Positions 8,358 through 17,309 of a stretch of 64,000 nt of DNA are shown one piece after another (within the stretch, counting starts at the first letter, position 1; every line of letters starts with the position of its first letter). The translations under genes and the position numbers were made by a program. Under the pieces are notes generated by a model, which had not been told where the DNA came from, did no database searches, and was given only the letters and a program-made list of their open reading frames with translations. This DNA is from Salinibacillus aidingensis. Its GTDB lineage: Bacteria; Bacillota; Bacilli; Bacillales; Alkalibacillaceae. The stretch spans positions 248,001 through 312,000 of the forward strand of contig NZ_BAAADO010000002.1 of assembly GCF_039522525.1 (NCBI RefSeq), written 5' to 3'.

Positions 8358-9665
8358 TTATTGTATATTTTTCACAGAAAGTGACGATGAATCAATATTT
8401 TTTTGTTCACCTACACTTCCTTTTATAATGTGATGTACAATATTAAAGATTATAAATAATACAGATACGATTAATACTGGTCTAACTAAACTAAGGGGTG
8501 TATATAAATACCACCTGGGTACAGAAAATATAATTGTGACCGTAACAATTTTCAGATAGTGATTATTACGGGAACCTAGCTTGTTCAGGATAATTACAAC
8601 TATTACTGAGATAAGAATAACCCCTAACCACCCAAGCCAAAAATAAAAATGAGAAGGTATTAATCCACCACCGTGATTGTAAAAATAATGTTCCTTAACA
8701 TAGTGGGTAACATCACCCATATCATTACTTGCTCCTAAAAATATATGACTTAAAAACATAAAAAAGGAGTTAATTTTATCATTAATAGTTACTAGAAGCT
8801 CAGCGGCAACATGTGTCGCTGATGCATGATAAGCATAAACTGGTGTATTGAAAACAAAAAAGTTATTTACTAAATTAGTGGCAACACCTATAAGATTAAT
8901 TGATTCTAACGAGTATTGTTGTCTGTAAACATCAATTAAACTATTAAGAAATATCCCAATACTCCCTCCTAATAAAATTAATTTTACAGATAATCTTTCT
9001 AACAAAAATAACATTAAAAATAGTATCATAAGTTGAAGTGATGTTATCCTACCCCCGTAATAAAAATCTTGCAAGATGAATAGAAACATTATCCCAATTA
9101 ATAAATACCTTCTTATAGATGACTTCCCTGAAAAGAAATATGCAACTAAAAACATAATGGTTGAGTATTCATACATAGGTGTGATGCTTATAGTATATGT
9201 TGAAAAATCACCTCTATTAATACCGAATAGAAAAATGTATATTAAGACTAATAATAATCCATAAAATATAATAATGTTATCTCTCGGGATAATTCTAAAG
9301 TTATCTATATTTGCTATCCTAGATTTAAAAAATAAAGATACTATACTAGTAAATATTAATAACACTCTTATTGTTAATCCATAAATTTCTGTTGTTTTTA
9401 TTTCTTCAGTTGGTACACCAAGATTCCCCCCAATAAAGTATTCTCCTACAACGATACTATAATTACAGTAGAAAATGAAGAAAGCAACAATAAACAATGG
9501 AACATTTTTTCTGCATTTATACAAAAAAATAAATGAGAAAGTCAAGGATAAGGCAGCTGATATTCTATTTGTTATAATTGTTATATCTAAATACATTGCA
9601 TAAGTGGTTACAGCGAAAAAGACAATTAATTTGAATGCTAAGCTTGTGTAGTTACTTTTCTTCAT
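8358..9665 (-). CDS. O-antigen/capsule polymerase (Wzy-like)
   Basis: A membrane protein of about 435 residues with some 11 hydrophobic segments and a large extracytoplasmic loop near residues 250-345 (containing AYHASATHVAAELL and SNDMGDVTHYVKEHYFYNHG), the usual layout of oligosaccharide repeat-unit polymerases. These join flipped repeat units outside the membrane. I place the start at the ATG at 9665 because AAAGGAG sits seven bases before it; an in-frame ATG at 9692 has no such site. Wzy proteins share little sequence, so the call rests on topology, the GGRITSLQLMILFLMLFLL segment and position between Wzx and glycosyltransferase genes. Confidence 0.75.
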   Translation of the reverse strand: MKKSNYTSLAFKLIVFFAVTTYAMYLDITIITNRISAALSLTFSFIFLYKCRKNVPLFIVAFFIFYCNYSIVVGEYFIGGNLGVPTEEIKTTEIYGLTIRVLLIFTSIVSLFFKSRIANIDNFRIIPRDNIIIFYGLLLVLIYIFLFGINRGDFSTYTISITPMYEYSTIMFLVAYFFSGKSSIRRYLLIGIMFLFILQDFYYGGRITSLQLMILFLMLFLLERLSVKLILLGGSIGIFLNSLIDVYRQQYSLESINLIGVATNLVNNFFVFNTPVYAYHASATHVAAELLVTINDKINSFFMFLSHIFLGASNDMGDVTHYVKEHYFYNHGGGLIPSHFYFWLGWLGVILISVIVVIILNKLGSRNNHYLKIVTVTIIFSVPRWYLYTPLSLVRPVLIVSVLFIIFNIVHHIIKGSVGEQKNIDSSSLSVKNIQ

Positions 9666-9848
9666 AGTATTCTCCTTTAATTTATAACCCATATGAATTA
9701 TAGACCATCAAATTATTATCTATTTTGGTGGTACTTCTCTAGATATCTGACTAATTTCACAGTATTCTCAGTATAAATATTAACTTTTGAGAATCCACCC
9801 ACCTCCGGGTTATCAACTAATATAGAGTAATATTACTTGCATACAAAT

Positions 9849-11087
9849 TTATAAATTTTTTAATATTTTCTTATATTTAGTAATTGATAATTCCTTTGTT
9901 AAATAAGTTTCAAGATATCTCCGGCCTCTTAAGCCAATTTCACTTCGTTTATTTTTGTTCAGTTTATAAAAGTAGGTTATTTTTTCAACAATTTCATTAT
10001 ATTTATGTGGTTCTACTACTACCCCACTTCTACTTTTGGTTATAAGCCTTTCTGCTTCACTACCCTCTTCAATAACTCCTAAGATAGGTTTTCCAACAGC
10101 CATAACCCCATATATTTTACTTGGGACAGATACCCCTTTTATCCCCTTTTGATTAACAACAAGATGAAGATCACCAACATTTAAAGAATACTTAATAAAA
10201 TCTTTCGGTTGATAAGGTAAAAACATTACATTTTCTAATCTATGATTATTAACATATTCCTCAAGTTCCTTCTTTTTAGCTCCATCACCTATAAATAGAA
10301 AGATAATATCCTTTTGAGTGAACTGTTCAGCTACTGAAATAATATTTTCCAAGTCATAATACAATCCAATGTTACCGGAATACATTACAACGAATTTATT
10401 TCTTAACCCATACTTTTCTTTGAATTTTTCAATTTCATCAGTATTTTCAGGTAGAGGAGTAACTTCATTTTCATTTATCCAGTTATTAATAACTGTATAA
10501 TTGGGTACATTCCCTTTTTTGAATCTATTCTTTAAGGTTTCTACCATATCATTTCCAACTAACACTATTTGGTCAGCATACTTACAATTAAGTTTATCTA
10601 GCTTTATCGCAAACTTATAAATTAGTTTGTTATTTGTGTAATTAACTGCTTCTGCCTGCTCCGGATTAAAATCCTGAATGTTATAGAGATGCTTCTTTCT
10701 TTTGAAGAACTTTCCTATTGTTCCGATTAATCCTCCTAGAATAGGAGGTTGTGATATAGTATATATAATATCAATATTCTTTTCCCTAATAAGTGCTATT
10801 AACGCAAAAATAAAATAAGAAGTGATATATTTTATTCGGCTCCATTTTGAAGTTTTCTTAACTGATGGTAATTTGATTCTTATAACCTTTATACCATTCT
10901 CCAGATATTCTACTTCGTATCTCTTTTTTGTTTGAACAGTTTCACCAGCATATCCTGGTTGTGCTGCAATAACTGTAATGTCGAAATCTTCAATTAAATC
11001 AAAACACAACTCTGTCATTAGTTGCCCAGTTGAAGCTAGATCAGGATAAAAATAATTAACAACGAATGCAATTCTTTTTTTTGGCAT
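9849..11087 (-). CDS. GT4 glycosyltransferase, WbuB-like
   Basis: A 412-residue GT-B enzyme resembling WbuB-type transferases. The N-terminus IAFVVNYFYPDLASTGQLMT (5-24) and the IIYTISQPPILGGLIG segment (about 105-120) form the acceptor domain. KFVVMYSGNIGLYYDLENII (about 232-251), FIGDGAKKKELEEYV and the donor-site stretch VPSKIYGVMAVGKPILG (about 321-337) form the C-terminal domain; the family's glutamate comes just after in VIEEGSEAERL. It probably transfers the second or third sugar of the repeat unit. The ATG follows GGAAC in CTTATAAGGAAGAGGAAC. It is 20 bases from the next gene downstream in the operon direction's upstream side. Confidence 0.82.
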   Translation of the reverse strand: MPKKRIAFVVNYFYPDLASTGQLMTELCFDLIEDFDITVIAAQPGYAGETVQTKKRYEVEYLENGIKVIRIKLPSVKKTSKWSRIKYITSYFIFALIALIREKNIDIIYTISQPPILGGLIGTIGKFFKRKKHLYNIQDFNPEQAEAVNYTNNKLIYKFAIKLDKLNCKYADQIVLVGNDMVETLKNRFKKGNVPNYTVINNWINENEVTPLPENTDEIEKFKEKYGLRNKFVVMYSGNIGLYYDLENIISVAEQFTQKDIIFLFIGDGAKKKELEEYVNNHRLENVMFLPYQPKDFIKYSLNVGDLHLVVNQKGIKGVSVPSKIYGVMAVGKPILGVIEEGSEAERLITKSRSGVVVEPHKYNEIVEKITYFYKLNKNKRSEIGLRGRRYLETYLTKELSITKYKKILKNL

Positions 11088-11107
11088 GTTCCTCTTCCTT
11101 ATAAAAC

Positions 11108-12226
11108 TTATATTTGTTGAAAAGTCTTTATTAGTGAATCTATATACTTTTCCTCTGTATAATAATGTTCATAAATATCCCGGCTACTCTTCCCTAATTT
11201 CAATTGCTCATTTTTATCATTATACAATTTTTTTATAGCTTCCTTTAAATCCTTAACACTAGGTTGAATTATATAACCACAACCTGCTATCAATTCAGCT
11301 ATTATTCCTTTATTAGTTGAAATTATAGGTAATCCTGCTGCCATACCTTCTATGATTGACATTGGCTGACCTTCAACTTTATATTTAGTTGGTAAAACCA
11401 TAACATCAGCACCCAAAAACAAATCTTTCTTTTCATCACCTTTTTTTATTCCACAATAGGTTATATACTTATCAACTTTTTTATTTTCTATATATTGTAG
11501 TACTTCATTAAAATCTTCTTTGTTAAAAATACTGCCAGCTAAATTTAATTGAAGATTATAGCCTTCATTTATTAATTCAGTAGTAGCCTTAATTAGATCA
11601 ATATACCCTTTTTCTTCCATTAAATTACTTAAATAAAGAATGGAAAAAAAGTCCTTGTTTGGTTTTGAATGAATTTCATCCGTTTTAATAAAGTTAAATG
11701 GAATACCATTTGAAACAACTTTTACTTTTTGCACTAAACCTTTATAGTTTTTTGATAATTTTTTGCCTAAGACTATGCCAATGTCTACTTTTTTTAAAGT
11801 ATATGAAATAAATTTATTAAGAAAACCATTTGTTTCATCAATTACATTTGCTAAATTATTTCCATGTAAATGTGTGATCACTTTGCAGTTACCAAATAAT
11901 TTACACAAAAAAATTATTATACAGTCTCTAAAAAGACCTAGTTTTGTTTGTGATATTGATAAATATATAATAGAATTCCTATAAAGTAGTGATGACATAA
12001 AAGCGCGAAAGATATTTGCCATATCCATTATTGTTTTAGAAAGAGTAAAAACCCCAGCATTATCTGTTGTGTGTTTACTTGTATCTATTTTTCTAACATT
12101 AAACAGGTCATGTAGTTCATTAGATTTGTATAATGATTCTAAGGCAATACTTTCTCCATGTATTGGAGGAGGCAAAGGCCCAATAAAAATCAGTTTTTTT
12201 TTCTTTTTTAAATTTTCCTTGGACAA
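11108..12226 (-). CDS. GT4 glycosyltransferase
   Basis: A 372-residue GT-B glycosyltransferase. LIFIGPLPPPIHGESIALE (13-31) is a common GT4 opening; KVITHLHGNNLANVI lies near 115-130. The C-terminal domain has SILYLSNLMEEKGYIDLIKA (about 194-213) and the E-x7-E donor motif in GQPMSIIEGMAAGLPIISTN (about 287-306). It is expected to act on the cytoplasmic face on undecaprenyl-PP-linked sugar. It is flanked by two more glycosyltransferase genes at spacings of 20 and 14 bases, so translation is likely coupled within one operon. Sugar specificity is not predictable. Confidence 0.82.
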   Translation of the reverse strand: MSKENLKKKKKLIFIGPLPPPIHGESIALESLYKSNELHDLFNVRKIDTSKHTTDNAGVFTLSKTIMDMANIFRAFMSSLLYRNSIIYLSISQTKLGLFRDCIIIFLCKLFGNCKVITHLHGNNLANVIDETNGFLNKFISYTLKKVDIGIVLGKKLSKNYKGLVQKVKVVSNGIPFNFIKTDEIHSKPNKDFFSILYLSNLMEEKGYIDLIKATTELINEGYNLQLNLAGSIFNKEDFNEVLQYIENKKVDKYITYCGIKKGDEKKDLFLGADVMVLPTKYKVEGQPMSIIEGMAAGLPIISTNKGIIAELIAGCGYIIQPSVKDLKEAIKKLYNDKNEQLKLGKSSRDIYEHYYTEEKYIDSLIKTFQQI

Positions 12227-12240
12227 AGTATCACTTCTCT

Positions 12241-13182
12241 TTATATAAGACGTATTTTTTTCATTATAGTTTTTATTAATTTATAAATTCCTATTTTCTT
12301 TAAAGCTCTTCCAATGTAATTATAGAAGCTTAGATTATACTTTTTTCTAAAATTATTTATTATCTCAGGATCTAATTTTACTCTTTCAAGATTACCTTCG
12401 TATTCCTCTGCTAAGTTTACTTGATACTTGCTTTTACCAATAGAACCGTGTGTAGCATCATTATCAAAGCCAATATTAACTACAAATGATTGTCTTGGAT
12501 AAACTGTTAATTTATTTAATTTAAATTGATTATAGCACCATCTAATAGCCCATGAATCAATAATACCTTTTATCTGATCATCAAGCATTGGTGATAGATC
12601 ATTACCAGCATAATTAAATAATCTTCTTGACTTACCATTATTTTTAAATTCATGATAATCTTTAATATCCCAATCTATTAGTTTCCATCTATCCTTCCAT
12701 GTTCCCCATCCCCAAGAACTCGCTCTTGGAGAAACATAGATATTTGATTGATAAGAATCTGGAAAACTAAGGTTAGGTGTATAACCAGATATAGACCATA
12801 TATCATTATCAAACTTATAAAAGTTTAAAGCTTCATTTATGAAAGTTAAAAAGTTCTTTGATGTTAACAAGTCATCTTCTAACACAATTACTTTATCGTA
12901 ATTTTTAAATACTTTAGTAACACCATTAATTACTGAATTGGCTAAACCTTGGTTTTCTTCATAACAGTAAATGTATACAGATTTAAAACCCTTAATATCA
13001 TTAATAATATTTCTAACTTCCTCTACCTTTTTCAAGTCTTCATGTTTCTTTGGTCCATCAGAATAAATATATAATTCACTTTCTTGTGCCAGATTATTAT
13101 TTTTTAATGCTTCTAATGTCTTCAATGTGTTTTCTGGTCTGTTATATACAAATAAAATAATTGGTGCCCACGAATTATTCAT
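12241..13182 (-). CDS. GT-A fold glycosyltransferase (GT2/GNT-I-like)
   Basis: About 313 residues with a GT-A fold. APIILFVYNRPENTLKTLEA opens the protein; IVLEDDLLTSKNFLTFINEA carries the metal-binding DxD-like acidic cluster (EDD), and RASSWGWGTWKDRW is typical of bacterial transferases distantly related to GNT-I. The last third (LDDQIKGIIDSWAIRWCYNQ) includes the probable catalytic acid region. I prefer the ATG at 13182, preceded by TGAGG nine bases away, over the longer frame from 13230 that would overlap gmd. The protein lies directly after gmd, so a GDP-sugar donor is possible but unproven. Confidence 0.75.
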   Translation of the reverse strand: MNNSWAPIILFVYNRPENTLKTLEALKNNNLAQESELYIYSDGPKKHEDLKKVEEVRNIINDIKGFKSVYIYCYEENQGLANSVINGVTKVFKNYDKVIVLEDDLLTSKNFLTFINEALNFYKFDNDIWSISGYTPNLSFPDSYQSNIYVSPRASSWGWGTWKDRWKLIDWDIKDYHEFKNNGKSRRLFNYAGNDLSPMLDDQIKGIIDSWAIRWCYNQFKLNKLTVYPRQSFVVNIGFDNDATHGSIGKSKYQVNLAEEYEGNLERVKLDPEIINNFRKKYNLSFYNYIGRALKKIGIYKLIKTIMKKIRLI

Positions 13183-13213
13183 ATTGAAATACCTCATTTT
13201 TAGTGGATAAGGT

Positions 13214-14260
13214 TCAGCTTCTGTAATCACTATTATTCATATCAGCCTCGACCATAATCTTAACTAATTCCTCAAATGAAGTCTTGGTTGGATTCCATTT
13301 TAAGTTATTCTTTGCTTTAGTAGGATCTCCCAACAATTGCTCAACTTCAGCAGGACGAAAAAAGTCAGGATGAACTCCTACCATAATATCACCGGTGGCC
13401 TTGTTCACACCAACTTCTTCAACACCTTCACCTTTCCATTCAATTTCAATTCCCGCATATTTAAATGCCAATGTAGCAAATTCACGTACTGTATGCATTT
13501 CACCAGTAGCAATAACAAAATCTTCAGGTGTATCATGCTGTAAAATCAACCACATACACTCTACATAGTCCTTTGCGTAACCCCAATCACGTTTAGCATC
13601 TAAATTACCAAGATAAAGCTTATCTTGTTTACCTTGTGCAATCCGAGCAGCTGCTAAACTAATCTTACGTGTAACAAAAGTCTCCCCACGTCGTTCAGAT
13701 TCATGGTTAAATAAAATGCCATTAACTGCAAACATCCCATATGATTCACGATAATTTTTTGTAATCCAATAACCATACTGTTTCGCAACAGCATAAGGAG
13801 ATCGTGGATAAAATGGTGTTGTTTCACTTTGAGGCACTTCCTGAACTTTACCGTACAATTCAGAAGTTGAAGCTTGATAAATTCTCGTCTTTTTCTCTAA
13901 ACCAAGGATTCTAACAGCTTCTAGAATCCTAAGTGTTCCTATTCCATCTACATCAGCTGTGTACTCAGGAGTCTCAAACGAAACTTTAACGTGAGACATA
14001 GCTGCTAAATTATAAATTTCATCCGGCTTTATTTCATTAATAAGTCGAATCACATTTGAAGTATCCGTCAAATCTCCATAATGAATATAAAAGTTTTCTG
14101 TTGATTTTAATTCCTCAATATATAAATGTTCTATTCTTTCTGTATTAAAAGTTGAGCTTCTCCTAATAATACCATGCACTTCATACCCTTTATCCAATAG
14201 AAATTCAGCTAAGAAAGACCCATCCTGTCCCGTGACTCCTGTGATTAATGCTTTCTTCAT
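13214..14260 (-). CDS. gmd: GDP-mannose 4,6-dehydratase
   Basis: Converts GDP-D-mannose to GDP-4-keto-6-deoxymannose, the first step to GDP-L-fucose (also to GDP-rhamnose or perosamine). It is an extended short-chain dehydrogenase of 348 residues. The NADP site is ALITGVTGQDGSFLAEF near the start; LAAMSHVKVSFETPEYTADV and the catalytic S/T...YAVAKQYGYW (YxxxK) follow; NHESERRGETFVTRKI is the Gmd-specific arginine-rich loop. I place the start at 14260, where GGAGG lies six bases upstream; the ORF extends to 14272 but that would put the start before the ribosome site. It is followed upstream by fcl with overlapping stop/start region, so the pair is coupled. Confidence 0.94.
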   Translation of the reverse strand: MKKALITGVTGQDGSFLAEFLLDKGYEVHGIIRRSSTFNTERIEHLYIEELKSTENFYIHYGDLTDTSNVIRLINEIKPDEIYNLAAMSHVKVSFETPEYTADVDGIGTLRILEAVRILGLEKKTRIYQASTSELYGKVQEVPQSETTPFYPRSPYAVAKQYGYWITKNYRESYGMFAVNGILFNHESERRGETFVTRKISLAAARIAQGKQDKLYLGNLDAKRDWGYAKDYVECMWLILQHDTPEDFVIATGEMHTVREFATLAFKYAGIEIEWKGEGVEEVGVNKATGDIMVGVHPDFFRPAEVEQLLGDPTKAKNNLKWNPTKTSFEELVKIMVEADMNNSDYRS

Positions 14261-14271
14261 ATTAACCTCCA

Positions 14272-15222
14272 TTACTTAGTAACTCTTGTCCCATTTTCTA
14301 TATTATTTAAAAACCAATCATAGGTACTCTTCAATCCTTCATCTAAGGAGATTGATGCTTCCCAACCAGTATTACTGAGCTTGGTAACATCAACTAACTT
14401 CCTAGGCGTACCATCTGGCTTGTCTGTATTAAAGACAATTTCACCTTCATATCCAACTACAGATTTTATCTTTTCTGCTAATTCCTTTATAGGTAAGTCC
14501 TTCCCTACACCTATATTCACGAATTGATTCTCTTCATAATGATTCATTAGATAAACAGTAGCATCTGCTAAATCATATGAATGTAAGAATTCTCTTTTAG
14601 GATTTCCCGTGCCCCAGACTTCGACTGTGTGTTTTGAATTGATTTTAGCTTCATGAAACTTTCTTATTAAAGCAGGAAGAACATGCGAAGTCTCTAAATC
14701 AAAATTATCATTAGGACCATATAAATTTGTCGGCATCACGGAAATATAGTTAGTCCCATATTGGCGATTATAAGCTTCACACATTTTTATTCCTGCAATT
14801 TTAGCAATTGCATAAGGTTCATTTGTTGGTTCTAATTCACCTGTTAACAGCGAATCTTCATTCATAGGCTGTGGCGCATATTTCGGATAAATACATGTAC
14901 TGCCAAGGAAGAGCAGTTTCTTTACATTATTTTGGTAGGAAGCGTCTATTACGTTCGTTTGTATCATAATATTGTCACGAATGAAATCAGCAGGATACTC
15001 ATTATTTGCGACAATCCCTCCAACTTTTGCTGCAGCCATAAATACGTATTCAGGCTTTTCTTCTGCAAAAAACTGATCAACCTGAGTTCTGTCTGTTAAA
15101 TCCAGCTCTTTACTGGTTCTATATATAATGTTTGTATACCCTTTTTCCTTAAGTTTCCTTACTATAGCTGATCCAACTAAACCTCTATGGCCAGCAACAT
15201 AAATTTTAGAATCTAAGTCCAT
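14272..15222 (-). CDS. fcl: GDP-L-fucose synthase
   Basis: A 316-residue epimerase/reductase that turns Gmd's 4-keto product into GDP-L-fucose using NADPH. IYVAGHRGLVGSAIVRKLKE (7-26) is the nucleotide site; AAAKVGGIVANNEYPADFI and FLGSTCIYPKYAPQPMNEDS are diagnostic for Fcl/WcaG, and the catalytic YAIAK is at about 136-140. PTNLYGPNDNFDLETSHVLP also matches the family. AGAGGTG precedes the ATG. It is read just before gmd in the operon. With manC, gmd and fcl all present, GDP-fucose is made from mannose-1-phosphate within this locus. Confidence 0.94.
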   Translation of the reverse strand: MDLDSKIYVAGHRGLVGSAIVRKLKEKGYTNIIYRTSKELDLTDRTQVDQFFAEEKPEYVFMAAAKVGGIVANNEYPADFIRDNIMIQTNVIDASYQNNVKKLLFLGSTCIYPKYAPQPMNEDSLLTGELEPTNEPYAIAKIAGIKMCEAYNRQYGTNYISVMPTNLYGPNDNFDLETSHVLPALIRKFHEAKINSKHTVEVWGTGNPKREFLHSYDLADATVYLMNHYEENQFVNIGVGKDLPIKELAEKIKSVVGYEGEIVFNTDKPDGTPRKLVDVTKLSNTGWEASISLDEGLKSTYDWFLNNIENGTRVTK

Positions 15223-15233
15223 TTATTTCACCT

Positions 15234-15923
15234 CTAGTATGCGTCTTTTGAACCGAATAACACTAAAAATGTCCTAAGTATTAATTTCATATCCAACCAA
15301 AAGCTTCTATTTTTAATATATTGTAAATCTAGCCGAACCCACTCTTCAAAACTCAAATTACTTCTACCACTAACTTGCCAATAACAAGTAAGTCCTGGTC
15401 GAACAGACAATCGTTGCCTTTCATAACTGGTATATTCCTTAACCTCATCTACAAGTGGCGGTCTCGGGCCCACAAGAGTCATTTCACCTTTTAATACATT
15501 AAATAATTGCGGTAACTCATCAATACTTGTCCTTCTGATGAATCTGCCAATTCTTGTGACTCTGGGATCTTCCTTAATTTTAAACACAGGCCCTGTCGCT
15601 TCGTTTTGTTCAATTAATTTTTCCTTCAACTCTTCTGCATTAGAAACCATTGAACGAAATTTATACATATAAAAACTTGTCTCATCTTTACCTATTCTTT
15701 TCTGCTTAAAAATAACCGGTCCTTTAGAATCCTCAATCTTTATTAATAAAGAAACCATCAAAAATAATGGAGATAATATAATAATACCAAAAATCGAACC
15801 CAGAATATCTATGGCTCGTTTAAAGAATAAATAAGAAGTTTTATTATTCGTCTGAATCTGTTCATGAATCGAATATTGAATCCTTTTCTCTGCGATTTCT
15901 TCCTTTGACTTCGATACTTCCAA
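15234..15923 (-). CDS. Priming sugar-phosphate transferase (EpsL/WcaJ-type)
   Basis: A 229-residue polyprenyl-phosphate hexose-1-phosphate transferase that loads the first sugar phosphate onto undecaprenyl phosphate. One membrane segment (AIDILGSIFGIIILSPLFLM, about 37-56) precedes the catalytic domain with FKQKRIGKDETSFYMYKFRS, PRVTRIGRFIRRTSIDELPQ and GEMTLVGPRPPLVDEV (DE and PRP motifs). It is the short form without the extra N-terminal membrane region of WcaJ. The frame starts with TTG at 15923, nine bases after AGGTG. It is probably the initiating enzyme of the Wzx/Wzy polymer made by this operon; the hexose (glucose or galactose type) cannot be told. Confidence 0.88.
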   Translation of the reverse strand: MEVSKSKEEIAEKRIQYSIHEQIQTNNKTSYLFFKRAIDILGSIFGIIILSPLFLMVSLLIKIEDSKGPVIFKQKRIGKDETSFYMYKFRSMVSNAEELKEKLIEQNEATGPVFKIKEDPRVTRIGRFIRRTSIDELPQLFNVLKGEMTLVGPRPPLVDEVKEYTSYERQRLSVRPGLTCYWQVSGRSNLSFEEWVRLDLQYIKNRSFWLDMKLILRTFLVLFGSKDAY

Positions 15924-15959
15924 GGACCATTCACCTACTTTCCCATCAAGTGAATTAAC

Positions 15960-17285
15960 TTATACATAAGTGCCTGTCTGTACCATTTCAACAGCTGGTC
16001 TCCCAACAGAATGATACTCAACCCCACACTCTTTCATTTGATCAAGCGAAAATACATTTCGGCCATCAATCACTAAGGGATACTTCATAGCTTTAAAGAT
16101 ATCCAGATTTATCTTCTTAATTTCATCCCATTCGGTCAAAATTAAAGCTGCATCACTATCTCCAATCGCATCCTCTAAACGATCGGCATACTCAACATTA
16201 GAATTAAGGATTGTTTTCGCATTCTCCATCGCAATCCGATCATAAGCCACAACTTCTGCACCTTGCTCAATCAACTTTTCCGTAACAATAATCGATGCAG
16301 CCTCTCGCATATCATCCGTATTCGGCTTAAATGCAAGTCCTAAAACAGCAATTTTCTTCCCTTCAATCGAACCAACACGCTCATTCAACTTATCTAAAAG
16401 GAGTGACTGCTGTTGTTTATTTACGTCCACTACACCTTTTAACAGCTTGAAATCATACTCAACATTTCCAGCTATTTGAATGAGTGCTTTTGTATCTTTC
16501 GGAAAACAGGATCCACCATAACCAATCCCTGCATTAAGGAATTGAGGTCCAATGCGCTTATCCTGCCCCATTCCTTTTGCTACATCTTCCACATTGGCAC
16601 CGACACGGTCACAGATGTTGGCAATTTCGTTGATGAAGCTGATTTTGGTTGCGAGAAATGCGTTGGATGCATACTTAATCATTTCTGCACTGCGGATATC
16701 TGTTTTGTAGATGGGTACACCAAAGGGTTCATTGATTTTTTCTAACGTAGCAGCTGCTTCTTCACTGTCACTGCCGATCACGATTCGATCACCTTCAAAG
16801 GAATCCTTAATGGCAGAACCTTCACGAAGAAACTCTGGATTGGATACAACCTCTATTTTGACGTTGTTGTCCAGATTTTTATTGAGAAGGTCTCTTAGTC
16901 TATCATTTGTACCAACTGGAACCGTACTTTTCGTTACAACAATCACATCATTCGTTACGGTTTCCGCGATTTGCACAGCAACATTTTTCACAAAGGATAA
17001 GTCAGCCGAGCCATCCTCCTTTTCAGGTGTGCCAACTGCAATATATATTACATCTGCACTTTTAAAAGCATCTTGATGATTGGTTGTGAAATCCAGTCGA
17101 TTCGCATCCATGTTTTTCTGCATTAGTTCATCAAGACCAGGTTCATAAATTGGGGAAATCCCCATCTTTATTTTTGCTACCTTTTCTTCATCAATATCCA
17201 CACATGTTACATGGTGGCCGATTTCAGACAAAGTAACGCCTGTCACCAATCCAACGTAGCCTGTTCCCACTACGGCTATATTCAT
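15960..17285 (-). CDS. tuaD: UDP-glucose 6-dehydrogenase
   Basis: Oxidises UDP-glucose to UDP-glucuronate with two NAD. It has 441 residues from the ATG at 17285, chosen because GGAGG lies eight bases before it. MNIAVVGTGYVGLVTGVTLS is the NAD-binding start, NPEFLREGSAIKDSFEGDRI the middle domain signature, and GYGGSCFPKDTKALIQIAG holds the catalytic cysteine. The C-terminal LGLAFKPNTDDMREAASIIV is also typical. Downstream of galU in the same operon, it forms a two-gene route from glucose-1-phosphate to UDP-glucuronate, so an acidic sugar in the polymer is likely. TuaD in Bacillus subtilis serves teichuronic acid; here the context is capsule. Confidence 0.93.
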   Translation of the reverse strand: MNIAVVGTGYVGLVTGVTLSEIGHHVTCVDIDEEKVAKIKMGISPIYEPGLDELMQKNMDANRLDFTTNHQDAFKSADVIYIAVGTPEKEDGSADLSFVKNVAVQIAETVTNDVIVVTKSTVPVGTNDRLRDLLNKNLDNNVKIEVVSNPEFLREGSAIKDSFEGDRIVIGSDSEEAAATLEKINEPFGVPIYKTDIRSAEMIKYASNAFLATKISFINEIANICDRVGANVEDVAKGMGQDKRIGPQFLNAGIGYGGSCFPKDTKALIQIAGNVEYDFKLLKGVVDVNKQQQSLLLDKLNERVGSIEGKKIAVLGLAFKPNTDDMREAASIIVTEKLIEQGAEVVAYDRIAMENAKTILNSNVEYADRLEDAIGDSDAALILTEWDEIKKINLDIFKAMKYPLVIDGRNVFSLDQMKECGVEYHSVGRPAVEMVQTGTYV

Positions 17286-17309
17286 GTCTTTGACCTCCAA
17301 GTTTATCGA

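Noticed and set aside
16711..17076. Rightward 121-codon frame opposite ugd/tuaD
   Set aside because: It is antisense to a strongly conserved enzyme and shows the serine-rich composition of a shadow frame.
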